From Planoprotostelium fungivorum (Eukaryota; Evosea; Variosea; Cavosteliida; Cavosteliaceae), in contig MDYQ01000014.1 in NCBI GenBank assembly GCA_003024175.1, positions 62,001 through 126,000 of the forward strand: 64,000 nucleotides of DNA, read 5' to 3'. The notes under the pieces are model-generated. The model saw nothing but the letters and a program-made list of their open reading frames with translations. It ran no database searches and was not told the DNA's origin. The position numbers and the translations under genes were made by a program. Shown piece by piece: positions 53,901 to 64,000 of this stretch. Within the stretch, counting starts at the first letter, position 1. Each line of letters begins with the position of its first letter.

Positions 53901-56900
53901 AGGTCACTTTTTCGAAAAATTGGGACAAGAAGACAGAGCACTCGAATCTTACCGAAAGGGTCACGCCTATCGCGCCGCCGTCGAACTCGCCCGAAACAGT
54001 TTTCCCTCCAAGGTGAAGATTATGAAATTTGAACGGCCGTTGATGATGCAGGTGGTGGGGCTGGAAGAAGAGTGGGCAGACTATCTCATGTCGATCAATC
54101 AGTACGATCAGGCCATGAATCACTATCTCGACGCAGGACAGTATGTGAGAGCCTTTGAGAGTGCGGTGGCCTCGAAACAATGGGGTAAGGCAGTCAACAT
54201 CGTGGAAAGTCTTGATGCAGCCGTGGCAAAGAAATACTACAAACAGATCGCCCACCATTACGAGGAGGTAGATGTCATTTCACGATGAAAGTTGAAATGA
54301 TGTCAGGCTCTCAATTTCGAATTGGCAGAGAAGTACTACGTCAAAGGTGAAATGGCAGAAGAGGCGGTGGAGATGTACACGAAGAACAACATGTGGGACG
54401 CTGCTCACACTCTCGCCGTGACCTACATGACCGAGAGAGAAGTCAACGTCCTCTACCTGGGTCAAGCACAGAAACTGGAATCCCAAGGCAAATTCAAGGA
54501 AGCCGAAAAGCTATACCTCACCGTGGAAGAGAGCGATCAAGCCATCAACATGTACAAGAAGGCCAAGTTGTACGATGATATGATCCGATTGGTCACAACT
54601 TTTCACAAGAGTCTCCTCGCAGAGACTCACAAGCACTTGGCTCAACAACTGGAGGCAGAAGGTCAATACAAGCAGGCGGAGAAGCATTTTATCGACGCGG
54701 GAGACTGGAAATCGGCCACGAACATGTACCGAGCGAACGACATGTGGGAAGATGCTATGAGGGTGGCCAAACAGCTCGGAGGCTCGATTGCTGCGACGCA
54801 AGTGGCCAGCGCCTGGGCCAACTCTGTCGGGGGAGAGGCTGGTATCAATCTCCTCCTCAAGTTTGGTTTCATCGAGCCTGCCGTCGACTTTTCCGTCGAA
54901 ATCGGAATGTTCAAGAAGGCTGAAGAGATCTGCAAGTCTTCTCTCAAGAAGAAACTGGTGGAGGTGAAGTCACCCGACGTTCGAATTTGAAATCTGAATC
55001 TTTCAGGTGTATCTCAAACATGCTCTCGCCTTGGAGGATGAAGGAAGGCTATCAGAAGCAGAGGCTGAATTCATCAAAGCCGGTTCAGCCAAGGATGCCA
55101 TCGATATGTACATCCACAACCAAGACTGGGTCAACGCACAGAGAGTGGCCGAATCGTTCGATCCTAATTCCATGCTCGAGATCCTCGAGGCACAAGGAAA
55201 AGTCGCTGCCGCAGAGAAAGATTTTGCCAAGGCAGAACAATTGTACATCTCTGCGAGGAAACCGGAGATGGCCTACAAGATGTACCGCGAGGCAGGAGCA
55301 CATGTAGAGGCCGAGAGGGTCATGAAGGAACACATTGCCATCGGTGGCAACCCTATCGACGAATTGTACGGAAAGGAAATGGATGCCATCAACAAGAAGA
55401 TCGCGTCAGGAGATTATTCTGGAGCGATCGATCTGCTGCTGGCCAAGGGTCCTAACGATGTGGACAGCCAGAGAGAGATGGAGGAGGCGTGGGAGAATGC
55501 GGTCAAATTGGCCAGCAGCAACGTGCCCGATCGAGTGGTGGAGGTCGTGCAAACTGTCGCGTCTCGATTCCAGCAGATTGGCAAATTCCAACAGTCTGCT
55601 CTCCTATTGGAAGGTGAGAAAGTCAATCTGTTGGAAGCTGAGGGGAGATAGGTGTCGATATGTTGAGGGAAGCCATCGATGTGTATATCAGTGGAGATTT
55701 GTGGAGTCAAGCTCAGGCTCTGGCCGAATCGAAGGCTCAGGAACTCGTGTTGTACGTCATCGAGCACAAGCTCAACATTCTCACTCAGAGAAACGAATGG
55801 GACAAAGCTCTCGAGCTGGCTCAATCACAGGTGAGAGTGACGTCTTACGCTTTGCTTTGTCTGACTCTACACGAGGGAGAGGCAGTGTTGGGAAGATTTT
55901 CCGCTCTGTTTGCCGCCAAACACATCTCTGAAGGAGACTATGTCGCTGCCGTCGGTGTGTTCGTCCAGTGGGGCATCGCTCCACTCGCTGAAAACTTCCC
56001 CTTGTATGCCGGTGAGATTCCAATCTAATCGATGTGTCATGACGTCATCAGGTCTCATCAACGGTATCTTGGCCCTTCCTGCCAACATCGATGGTCACGA
56101 TCCAACGGTGCATTTGAGAAAGGTCATCTACAGCCTCATCAAACAGCTCAAGGAGTTTGAGCCCGAAGGAAGCCAGAACTTGGCCGAATTCGAGCGGCTC
56201 TTCTTCATCATCCATCTCGCCGCCATGAAGGAGGTAAGTCTACGCATCATCAACATCACCATCGTCTGACCTTCATCATCAGATCACGAAGCGACAGGCA
56301 CTCACTTCAATTCACGAGCATCTCTGCGTGGCTCTTTTGAGATACTGTGGTGACGTTCCCACCGATAAGACCTTCTACGAGGCTGGTATGGCTTGTCGTG
56401 ATACAGGCCGCAATAACATGGCTTACAACTACCTCAACCGCTTCGTCGACATTTCGGAGGAGCTCGAAGAGGAAGAGCCCACTGTCCTGGAGAACACAGG
56501 TGAGACCACACCACGGGGTCTAAACAATGACGACAAATCAGGATTTGAGAACACCGACATACCATTTGACTTACCTCTACCGACGTCTCACTATCTAGAC
56601 GAAGAGAAGAGAGAGGATGCGAAGAACTGGGTCCTCCAGGCATCTCTCACCAACCAAGAATACGTCTTATCCAAGAGAAATTGTGACGGCTGCTCTTCTG
56701 AAATCTACGAGGCCAGCAGCTGGTGCTACGCTTGCAGCGCAGAGACAGAAGTCTGTATCGTGTCGGGTTATCCAGTGTTACGATCCAATAAGATTCAGTG
56801 CACGAGCTGCACGAAATCTGCCAACAGAGAGGACTGGAACAAGTACATTGCAAAGATGAGACAGTGCCCTTGGTGTAATACGCCGCAGTCACCCTCTTAC

Positions 56901-56903
56901 TGA
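50910..56903 (+). CDS. IFT172: Intraflagellar transport protein IFT172
   Basis: A core IFT-B complex protein needed to build cilia; it links IFT-B to turnaround at the ciliary tip. The ATG at 50910 gives [14 protein letters not shown], matching the conserved IFT172 start. Two WD40 propellers follow (about 50910-53150: [75 protein letters not shown]), then a long TPR-like alpha solenoid ([54 protein letters not shown]). The conserved end is [11 protein letters not shown]. The last 80 residues hold pairs CDGC, CYAC, CTSC, CPWC, a zinc-binding pattern. The length (about 1700) suits the family. About twenty short introns. It reads as intact. Confidence 0.96.
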
Positions 56904-57303
56904 GAATAGAAGGAAGGATTTATGTTGTCGTCTGTATGATTCTTTGTATCATGAGATCGTGTCATACTCGGACGTGTCCGCTCTTCTTCATCGTTTAGAT
57001 GTGCCACCTGATCTGACTCTCTCTTGTTTTGAAATGTGGAACGTGCGGCTCGGGTTGTTGACGAACAGGAGTCGCTGCTGCTCGATCATCGACACTTCTA
57101 CAGGCGACTCTTCATTTTCACTTCCTGATGATCAGCGAAGACAAAATGAGAACAAAATGTGGACGAAAGGACAAACAGTTGGCGCATTGTAGATGCATAA
57201 AACGAATAAACCTTTTTCGATCTATTTCAACTTTTCGCGAGATGACCTGATGTGATCTCATCTTCTATATTTCCCCTCTCTCATCTACAAATTTTTATGT
57301 GAA
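56904..57303. terminator. Tail-to-tail region, IFT172 and PAS kinase
   Basis: 400 bp between converging stops. It holds AATAAA-like signals on + (ataaaacgaataaacc near 57200) and a word ATTGTAGATGC at 57187. No supported gene. Confidence 0.4.
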
Positions 57304-60300
57304 CTACGTCAGCTGCGCCAGTGCCGCCTTCAATTGGGCTGATGATGGTCGTTTCTCGGGGTCTACGTTAAGACAGTCCTCCCAGAGAGGTAACAGGGCT
57401 TCGTATTTTTTCATCAGCGGCTCATCGATGATGGGAAGGGTTCCTGATGTCTCATCAGCACATGTCTTTAGACGATGAAGAGTGGACTCACCTCGGTCGT
57501 AGGCGGCCACCTGCATGGATAGAGGTCTGTCTTCGAAGGGTCTCTTGAGTGTCATCATCTCATACGCCACGATGGCTAATGACCAAACTGCATCGTGTCA
57601 TCTTCGTGTCATCACGTTTACGTCTGTGTCTATATGTCTATATGTCGGTGTCTGTGTCTATATATGTCCGTTTACATATGTATTCTGTGTCTATACATCC
57701 GTGTCTATCTATATCTGTATCTATATATGTCTATGGATATATGTCTATGTCCATGTGTATATGTGTCTGTGTCTATGTCTATGTGTCTATGTATCTGTAT
57801 CTCACCATCTGACTTGAATGAATAAGGTGTGAAGCCTCTCGAGTTCATGACTTCAGGTGCGATGAAACCAGGTGTACCGATGGTGGTGACTGCATTCTTA
57901 CCATCTGTCACAGACTTGGCAGTATCGAAATCAGCGATGACGAGATTTCCAATGTTGCCTTGGGCGTTCAACATGATGAAGACGTTGTCACTCTGTGTGT
58001 CTTTAGAAGGTGCACGAGAGATGATCGTGATGACTCTCTTCTCTTTTTCTCATCATCTCTCTCTTCATCATCATGATGATAAGCGTGAAAATTTCGAAAT
58101 GAGGAGAAAATGTTTGCGTTGTAGATGGAGAATAAAAGGAAATAAAATCGCACCTTGAGGTCTCTGTGGATGATGTGTCTGAGATGGAGAGCCTCCAGGC
58201 CTTTCGCCAAGTCGAGCCACATCTTTGCCACTTCCAATACAGTAAAGTATCGCTCCTGTCGTCCCTTTCAGTTCACCGTCTACAACGCTGTAGATCATCA
58301 TCACCTCCATCTTTCGGTTGGCGATGATTTTTCCGAGGGAATTTGAATACTTTGTCATGAAGATCTGCATCATGTCGCCGTGTTCTCCCGTGACTTTTCT
58401 GTGGAAGAGATAACGGACCAAGTTCATGTGTATGGGTAAGCTTTCCAAAAGACATATCTCATTATCGATACTCTGCAAAAAAATGAATAAAAATCTCGTT
58501 GTAGACGGAAGGACTTCGAAATCTCACCTCGACCGCCTCAGGGGTGAGAAAAGTCATAGAAAACTCCTTCACGACACACTGCCAGCCGTCGACGTAAGCA
58601 GTGTGGATCGAGCCTCCACTGCCGCCAGCGTGACTGATCCTCTCCGCGATGAAGATCTCCCTGTACTCAGGCTTCGACACGTCGGCCCGATTGTTCGCCC
58701 TACCCGAGTCAGCGAAATTTCGCGTGTTCGGATGAAATCTCCTCGCGGATGAAAGAGAAATTCGGCGTGTTCGGATGGAAGACTCACCCGGGCGATCGAG
58801 GTTGAGCGTGTGTCATGGATTCCTTCAGAGAGTTGATGTTGTCCAACATCTTCTCAGCCACTTCTTCCATGATCTTTGCCTTCAGATCTGCAGCCCGAGT
58901 CAGCGGCGCGAAATTTCGTGCCGATCTACAACGCACCCAGGGCGGCCTGGTTCGTGATGGACTCGACTGCAGATTCGATGAGTCTCTCCACAGTGCCTCT
59001 CGTCATCGTGCCGTCTGAATCGGCCAGACGAAGCGTCGCGATGAATTTCGTCGTTCCGTTCTGCTCGATCTCTCCTGTTACGTCTCTTCAATTTCTTCAT
59101 CATCATCGTCATCGATTTTCCCGATTTTTTTCTCATTTTAAAGATTTTCGTCTCCTTCATCTTGGATGAGATCTCACCTAGAGAGAGGAGGACTTGCATT
59201 GGGGCGCCGTCTGCTCTGACCATAGGTAATATCCTAGAATGTCGTCGGCTCTCGTTCACACGGTCACACCATCGTCATCGTGATCTCACCTCGGCTTGCC
59301 GATCAACCTCTTATCTTTTGTCTTCATGTAACTGGACATATAATTGCCGTGGACTGCATGGAATCTCGTCGGCATGATGATGGTGACTGGATGGCCCATC
59401 ATTTCGTTTCTGATGTCCATCAGACACTCTCTCATGATGGTTTAAGGGTCACCTTGTGTATCCAAACATCTCGAGAGCTCGATTGTTCACGCCCGTGATG
59501 GTGCCTTCCTCTGATGTGATGACGACTGCATTATTGAAGGCGTCTAACATTCTTTGATCTTCAGATTCCCACGACACTTCGTTTGTTCGACAGACGGTCT
59601 GATCATGTAAATCAGATGAACGATGGATTTGATATCACCAGTAGGACTGCGATCCATTCTGCCATCTCCGCCTCATTGGAGGCACAGAGAAAGATGGGGT
59701 CCTTATCGTCGAGATCGAAGATACCGAAAGAGTATTTCGTTCCCGTTTGGTGCTCTCCCTGTCTGAGATGACAATGTTGGAGCGATATGACCTTGTGTGG
59801 CTTCCCTCCCTGAGTACGTCGTCAGATGGATCTCAACGACCTCAACGAGAAATCGAAATGATTGAATGGGATCTAGTATGGAACCTCCAATCACCTTCTC
59901 GTTCTTAAACTCCATCAAGACTGGACCCTGCAACACGAACCATGCGGACTGCCACTTGCTCCAGAACCCCTTCTTCTTCAGCCATCCTGACTTTGAAACT
60001 GTCTTTGTTGCCATCCAGGTCGCTCGATTCGATGGGCTCGTGACTGAGTTGGGAGAAGTTGGAAACGAGTGAGAAGAGTACACAGAACCGTTAGACGATG
60101 AAGAGCGGACAGATGTCATACTTGGACTCCTCTCGATCGTCTTGTGTTCCATTAGGAGGCGAGAAGGATTTTGTACTCCGAGGGAGTTCTTTCTCACTAG
60201 AGGTTGTTTTCAGTACGGGTCGGTGTTGGTGTCAAGATAACGTTCACGAAAAAAGTTGACATCGGATGCTCACATGGAGGTGGTGTGAGGGTCTCTGGAG

Positions 60301-60493
60301 ACAAAGTCTTCTTCCGCGAGGTGGCCGTGGTGCTGGCGCTTCGCTGCATCTTTAGAGGTGGTAGGTAGTCGGAGGCGTAGTCAACCTGTGTTGTAAAATG
60401 AAGACATGCCAACTGAAAATTCGACGAGTTAAAATCAATCTGTTCATCTGACGCAAACGTGCTTCCACCGTACTCGATGAAGGAGGGAGTCAT
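57304..60493 (-). CDS. PH-PAS-TKL protein kinase with DFD motif
   Basis: The ATG at 60493 gives MTPSFIEYGGSTF. A Ser-rich part (SPSMTSVRSSSSNGS) precedes a PH domain (KSGWLKKKGFWSKWQSAWFV, VLMEFKNEKVIGG). A PAS domain follows (MLDAFNNAVVITSEEGTI, GVNNRALEMFGYT, GHPVTIIMPTRF, GAPMQVLLSLGEI), then a coiled helix and a kinase: AGGSGGSIHTAYVDGWQCVV (glycine loop, Lys in VVKEF), IIHRDLK / SDNVF, IADFDTAKSV (DFD instead of DFG), GTPGFIAPEV, WSLAIVAYEMM, CLNVDPEKRPS. It is probably recruited to membranes through PH and tuned by a PAS ligand or partner. There is no TM. HRD Asp and Asn are present and the metal-binding Asp of DFx remains, so activity is plausible. The introns at 57588-57805 and 57993-58153 are unusually long for this genome. 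Confidence 0.85.
57588..57805 (-). repeat. Long intron built of a TCTATATGTC-type microsatellite
   Basis: A 218-nt intron between KSDG and the WSLAIVAYE exon of the PAS kinase. On + it is a run of variants of tctatatgtctgtg between about 57615 and 57800, far longer than the usual 38-65 nt. Its borders are regular (GTGAG donor, GCAG acceptor). Confidence 0.8.
57993..58153 (-). repeat. Intron carrying the T/A module plus ATCTACAACG
   Basis: In the PAS kinase between HRDLK and SDNVF. In the sense direction it opens GTGC, then GATTTTATTT, CC, TTTTATT, CTC, CATCTACAACG (complement of 58117-58150). This module is nearly the same as the one in the ABCG intron at 63460-63512. Confidence 0.7.
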
Positions 60494-60748
60494 CGCGACG
60501 GGATGATATCATCTCGACGTTCAGGCGTCCATCTGTGCGGATAGAACGTGAATCATCCCTCCGTGATGCTTCCTTTGGACGGGTTTGATCAAGATGATGT
60601 CGAATACCGTTGCGCAACACAATCGATACGCAGAGGGTGAGAAGGTTTCGAAGCACAGATCGGTATTGACACACGAGATCATCATCTTTTTATCATATTT
60701 TCATCATCGTCGTCCTTCTCTTCTGGTTCAAAACTTGCTACTTACATC
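60494..60748. other. Upstream region of the PAS kinase
   Basis: 255 bp between two minus-strand genes. No supported gene. It presumably holds the PAS-kinase promoter. Confidence 0.4.
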
Positions 60749-61384
60749 TCAATTGAGAAGGTCCTCTATCGATCTCTTCCTGCTTGCCTCCCTCGGTGGT
60801 ATCACCTGCACCTCCATCTTGATCTCCGTGCTCGTGCGGGGAAGTTCGACGACTTCTGCTGGTGCGTTGTATTCCTCTTTCACAGTGGCAACCAGCTCGC
60901 TCTTGATGTGATGATGCTTCTGATTCTATAAATGAGTGAGCGATGACACGGTGTGGGGCAGTTGGCACACCTTCTTTGGACGAGGTTGACAGCCTGCTTC
61001 ACTTGACAGGAAGGTGGTTCCATGTGTCTGGGTCGATGGTGGGGGAGTGGTTCCTGCGGCCGCATGGACCATCTGTTGGTACTGGAAGATGACCGAGTTG
61101 AGAGAATTTAAGAGGTTGACGGTGGTGTCTCTGGCGCTTTCGCACTGGACGATGGGATCTTGTTGGCTTCTCAAACATTGATCTAACAGCGAATGGATGT
61201 TGTTGGCATCGTCGACGACCTTCACGATGGACATCAGCGTCACCGAGTGTGATGTGGTTGTGCTCACCTTCTTCCACAACAATCTCAACATGAAACTTGG
61301 ATCGACCTTCCCATTCTGTTGACAGACCGTGGTCGTTGTCGTCTTCGTCACGTATTCGATAACTTGCCAGTCTTCTTTCATCAT
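60749..61384 (-). CDS. Unrecognised protein, two exons
   Basis: From an ATG pair at 61381/61384 (MMKEDWQVIEYVTKTTTTTV), the frame continues through SFMLRLLWKKVSTTTSHSV, IVKVVDDANNIHSLLDQCL and LLNSLNSVIFQYQQMVHAAA. After an intron with proper borders it runs KNQKHHHIKSELVATVKEEY to a basic end REASRKRSIEDLLN. It is helical and hydrophilic with no TM or signal, so probably nuclear or cytosolic (the KRKR-like end is suggestive). I know no family for it. The frame stays open upstream of 61384 (Gln-rich), so a further 5' exon is possible. Confidence 0.5.
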
Positions 61385-61829
61385 CTGTTGCTGTTGCTCT
61401 CTGTCTGTTTCCTTCGTTTGTGATGAGCCTAGAACTCCTTTCACTTGGGCCTTCGCACGGATTAGACCTTATATCTGAGAAAAATGCTCCTTTGTTCTGG
61501 CTAGCACGGAATCTTGTATCTTCCTTATTGGGACTCCTGACAGCTGCCTCTGCCCCATCGTATACCACTCGACATCAACCGGCTCCTTTAGACATACAAA
61601 GGGTGTAAAAATAGACATCCAATATCAGCAGCGAAGATAAGAGCGAGGAACTGAAGCGATCATAATCTCGCGTGGCTCAGGCTGGAGAGTTCTTATCTAT
61701 TCGTTCTGGTTGAATCATTGAAAGTGATATTATATCATTGATATAATAGAGGACGCTGACAGATGAGATCAACATGAAGGCGATGCTTCTCTACGTCTGT
61801 GGCTGGCGTAACATTTATATCTCTTAGTT
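61385..61829. other. Spacer with a 21-bp palindrome
   Basis: 445 bp between the unrecognised gene and the ABCG stop. It may contain a 5' exon of the former. At 61728-61748 TATTATATCA, T, TGATATAATA forms a perfect palindrome with 10-bp arms about 80 bp past the ABCG stop, possibly a 3'-end hairpin. Nothing else recognised. Confidence 0.45.
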
Positions 61830-64000
61830 CTATCTCCTCTGCTGGCGGTTTGCCAATAAGAGGGCCAGGAGAGTGGCGACTCTCCAGAAGATGCCCATGC
61901 CCAACAAGACGTAGACACACTCGAGTAGTGAGTCGATGCGGTAGCCGAAGACATCGAGCTGGCTCTGTTTCGTCGGATCTAAAGCGGGTGTGAAGTTCTT
62001 GGCGTTGAGAACGTAGAAGGCTTCCATGGTCCATCTCGGGAACGAAACCTCCGCCATGTAATAGACTGGGTGATGATTAGAAGATGGTCGCGATGATGGA
62101 TGTGATATCGTCGGAATCGGATCATCACGCACGTATGGGATTGATGTCTTTGAGTCCAGACAGAGTTGGGTTGAATCCAGACAGAGTCGTTTGGACCTGT
62201 AGACGTCTTAGACGTCTCTCTTCTCCTCTCCTCTCACCATGATGGTGACGACTCCAAACAATTGGGCCTTCGAGTATAAGACGATGATGGAGATGAACTG
62301 TGCTAGGCCCGAGATGACAAAGTGTTGGAGGAAGAGGATGCCAAAGTAGGCGCCAAATGTTCCTGCAGTTGCATCAGATGCGATCGGATGTGTCACATGA
62401 GAAGATGGTCACCTCTCGGTTCGCTGATGGTGTAATAGAAGACGAGGAAGATGAGAGCGGTGACCAAAAAGGAGGGGAAAGAGGCGACCGATTTTCCAAA
62501 GAAGTAAGATATGCCTGCGATTCCATCATCCAAAGAAGATGACGGTATCGGATGATGATAGTGTCGGATGATGATGGTGTCGGATGATGATGACGGTGTC
62601 GGATGATGTGAACTTACCGTTCAGACCGGCAGCGTTCTCTCTCCAGTAGACAGTCTTCTCTGCTCCGAACAGACGAAGTGATACGATCATGGAGGTCAAG
62701 CTGGAAACCAGAACCAACAAGAAGGCCGCTTGGGGGATCTATATACATCAACATCTCATCTTCTAAAAGTGACGGTGATGTGATGATGATGCGATGATGA
62801 TGTGATGATTTCAGTTTAGACATACCTGAGCAGGTGTCGGGTTGCGATAGACGAGCCCAACGATGATACCACAGGCGATAGACAACAAGATGTCGCTGTG
62901 GATCGTGCTCGACATGCGATACTGCTGACGCAGCGTCCTCACAAAGACGTAATACGCTTGCCAGAAGGGGTTCGTGTTCTGATGACATGAGGAGGAGGAA
63001 ATAAATAAAATAGAATAAATACCTTCCTCTTCGCACCGTTATACGCACGAAATTGAGTCGAGCTGTCGAAGACTGATGGCGTGAGGGAGTCTCTCTCTGG
63101 ACCTGTCTCCAGTGAGAAAAACAATAAAACGAAATAAAATCACCGCTGATGAGATCGAGAAAGAAATCGCAGGGATTTTGAAAACGTTCGGGGCTGTGTC
63201 CTTGGTTCTTAAAATATTCCAACACCTGCAGAGATGAATCCTCTTCCAAATGCCTCTCTTCACCATGGATTTGGGTCCGTTGTAGATGGTGGTACCACCC
63301 TTCTTCAGAAGTAAGATGTCGTCGAATTGATCAAAGATATCGTAACGAGGCTGATGGATGACAGCGACAATGTTGACTGTACGCATTCAGTACGTTCCTA
63401 GAATATTCCGAGAAGGTTCTCGAAATTTCACCTCCGATCTGGGTCAATCGCTTGAGAGTCTGGAGACGGTCAGACATCGTTGTAGATGAACAATAAAACC
63501 AAATAAAATCACCTGACACAGATTCAAAGACATGGCAGAATCCAACCCCGAAGTCGGCTCGTCCTACCCTCCTTCAGATCTTTCCCTTACCATTCCAAGA
63601 ATATTCCGAGAATATCTCCAGATTTTTCGAAGAATCTTCTCACCAGGAAGAGTATGGAAGGTGAAGCGACGATCTCCATGCCAATGTTGACCCTCTTTCT
63701 CTGACCACCTGATACACCCCTCCTCCCTTCATCACCCACCACCGTGTGTCTCACTTGATACAGTCCGAGCAGATACAGACAAGACTCTACGATCTATAGA
63801 GGTTGAGTCCGTGTCACGTGTGCGGTGTCACCTCTTTTAATTTCTTCCTGCTGCATCCTCTAGCCTGACGGAATTGAGCGGAGAACATTAAATTCTCGTA
63901 GACAGTCAATTCTCTGTGCATGACATCATCCTGCACATCTTTCAGTTTCTAAATAAATAAAAAGTTGAGACGTGTCGGTGTCATCAAGAAAGAGTTTCCG
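61830..64000 (-). CDS. ABCG-type (White-like) transporter, 5' end outside window
   Basis: An ABCG half transporter with the ATPase before the membrane part. The visible ATPase begins after Walker [21 protein letters not shown] (Q-loop region), then [14 protein letters not shown] (signature), [17 protein letters not shown] (Walker B), [18 protein letters not shown] (H-loop) and [19 protein letters not shown] linker follows ([12 protein letters not shown]). The membrane half has [83 protein letters not shown] and [18 protein letters not shown]. It ends [26 protein letters not shown]. The order and VQDDVM motif resemble the ABCG24/28-like group of plants and amoebae. The substrate is unknown; lipids or hydrophobic compounds are usual. 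Intron lengths are about 40-110 nt, with GATGATG repeats near 62535-62600 and 62770-62815. Confidence 0.9.
63460..63512 (-). repeat. ABCG intron carrying the T/A module plus ATCTACAACG
   Basis: A 53-nt intron before [10 protein letters not shown]. The sense strand opens GT, then GATTTTATTT, GG, TTTTATT, GTT, CATCTACAACG (complement of 63478-63510). It matches the PAS-kinase intron at 57993-58153 at about 29 of 33 positions. Confidence 0.7.

Noticed and set aside
57515-57825. Plus-strand frames rich in YMSVSIYVC
   Set aside because: They are translations of the TATGTC microsatellite within an intron, not proteins.

Overview
The window comes from a compact eukaryotic nuclear genome. Genes are split by many very short introns (mostly about 38-65 nt, GTGAG or GTAAG donors, AG acceptors). 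Neighbouring genes lie tens to a few hundred bases apart, and AATAAA polyadenylation signals sit on or just after stop codons. The standard genetic code fits. The gene set includes several tyrosine-kinase-like (TKL) kinases and receptors, ABCA and ABCG transporters, an LRR receptor kinase, LamG cell-surface repeats, DDM1/HELLS and Mi-2 remodellers, and the ciliary transport protein IFT172. This suggests a free-living, cilium-bearing protist. An amoeboflagellate of the Amoebozoa (protosteloid type) is my best guess, by inference only. I saw no bacterial, CRISPR, tRNA, rRNA or virus-like features.

Layout. 1-6.2 kb: 3' part of a PHD-chromo-chromo-SNF2 (Mi-2/CHD3-type) remodeller, a fragment of a glutathione S-transferase (GST) gene and an intact GST gene. 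6.2-15.7 kb: a soluble TKL kinase (-), a decayed kinase relic (-), a secreted two-LamG protein (+) and a dCache/HAMP-like receptor kinase (-). 16.1-20.0 kb: an ABCA half transporter (-) that appears interrupted, and a small thioredoxin-fold protein without CxxC (+). 20.0-21.4 kb: a gene-poor stretch with a perfect 45-bp inverted repeat. 21.4-25.8 kb: a PEHE-domain (KANSL1/MSL1-like) chromatin scaffold with a huge acidic insert (+), and a GATA-finger protein (-). 26.2-32.8 kb: an LRR receptor kinase with tyrosine-kinase motifs (+) and a MYND-finger protein (+). 33-42 kb, all (-): a BK/Slo-type K+ channel, HELLS/DDM1 and eIF2-gamma. 42.6-47.6 kb (+): a secreted class 3 lipase and a second dCache receptor kinase, paralogous to the one at 12.5-15.7 kb. 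47.6-57 kb: a membrane P-loop NTPase with a probable mitochondrial presequence (-) and IFT172 (+). 57.3-64 kb, all (-): a PH-PAS-TKL kinase, an unrecognised protein and an ABCG transporter that runs off the window.

Themes. Chromatin control (Mi-2, HELLS, PEHE scaffold, GATA factor) and membrane sensing (two dCache kinases, LRR kinase, PAS kinase, BK channel, ABC pumps) dominate. The most unusual signal lies between the exons. A short word, CGTTGTAGAT or its complement ATCTACAACG, recurs roughly thirty times, almost always inside introns of unrelated genes. It often forms the 3' splice site (GTTGTAG then A) and sometimes pairs with an inverted partner in the same intron. Some introns also share a longer T/A-rich module next to this word. 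This looks like a dispersed intron family (introner-like) or an intron-specific splicing element.
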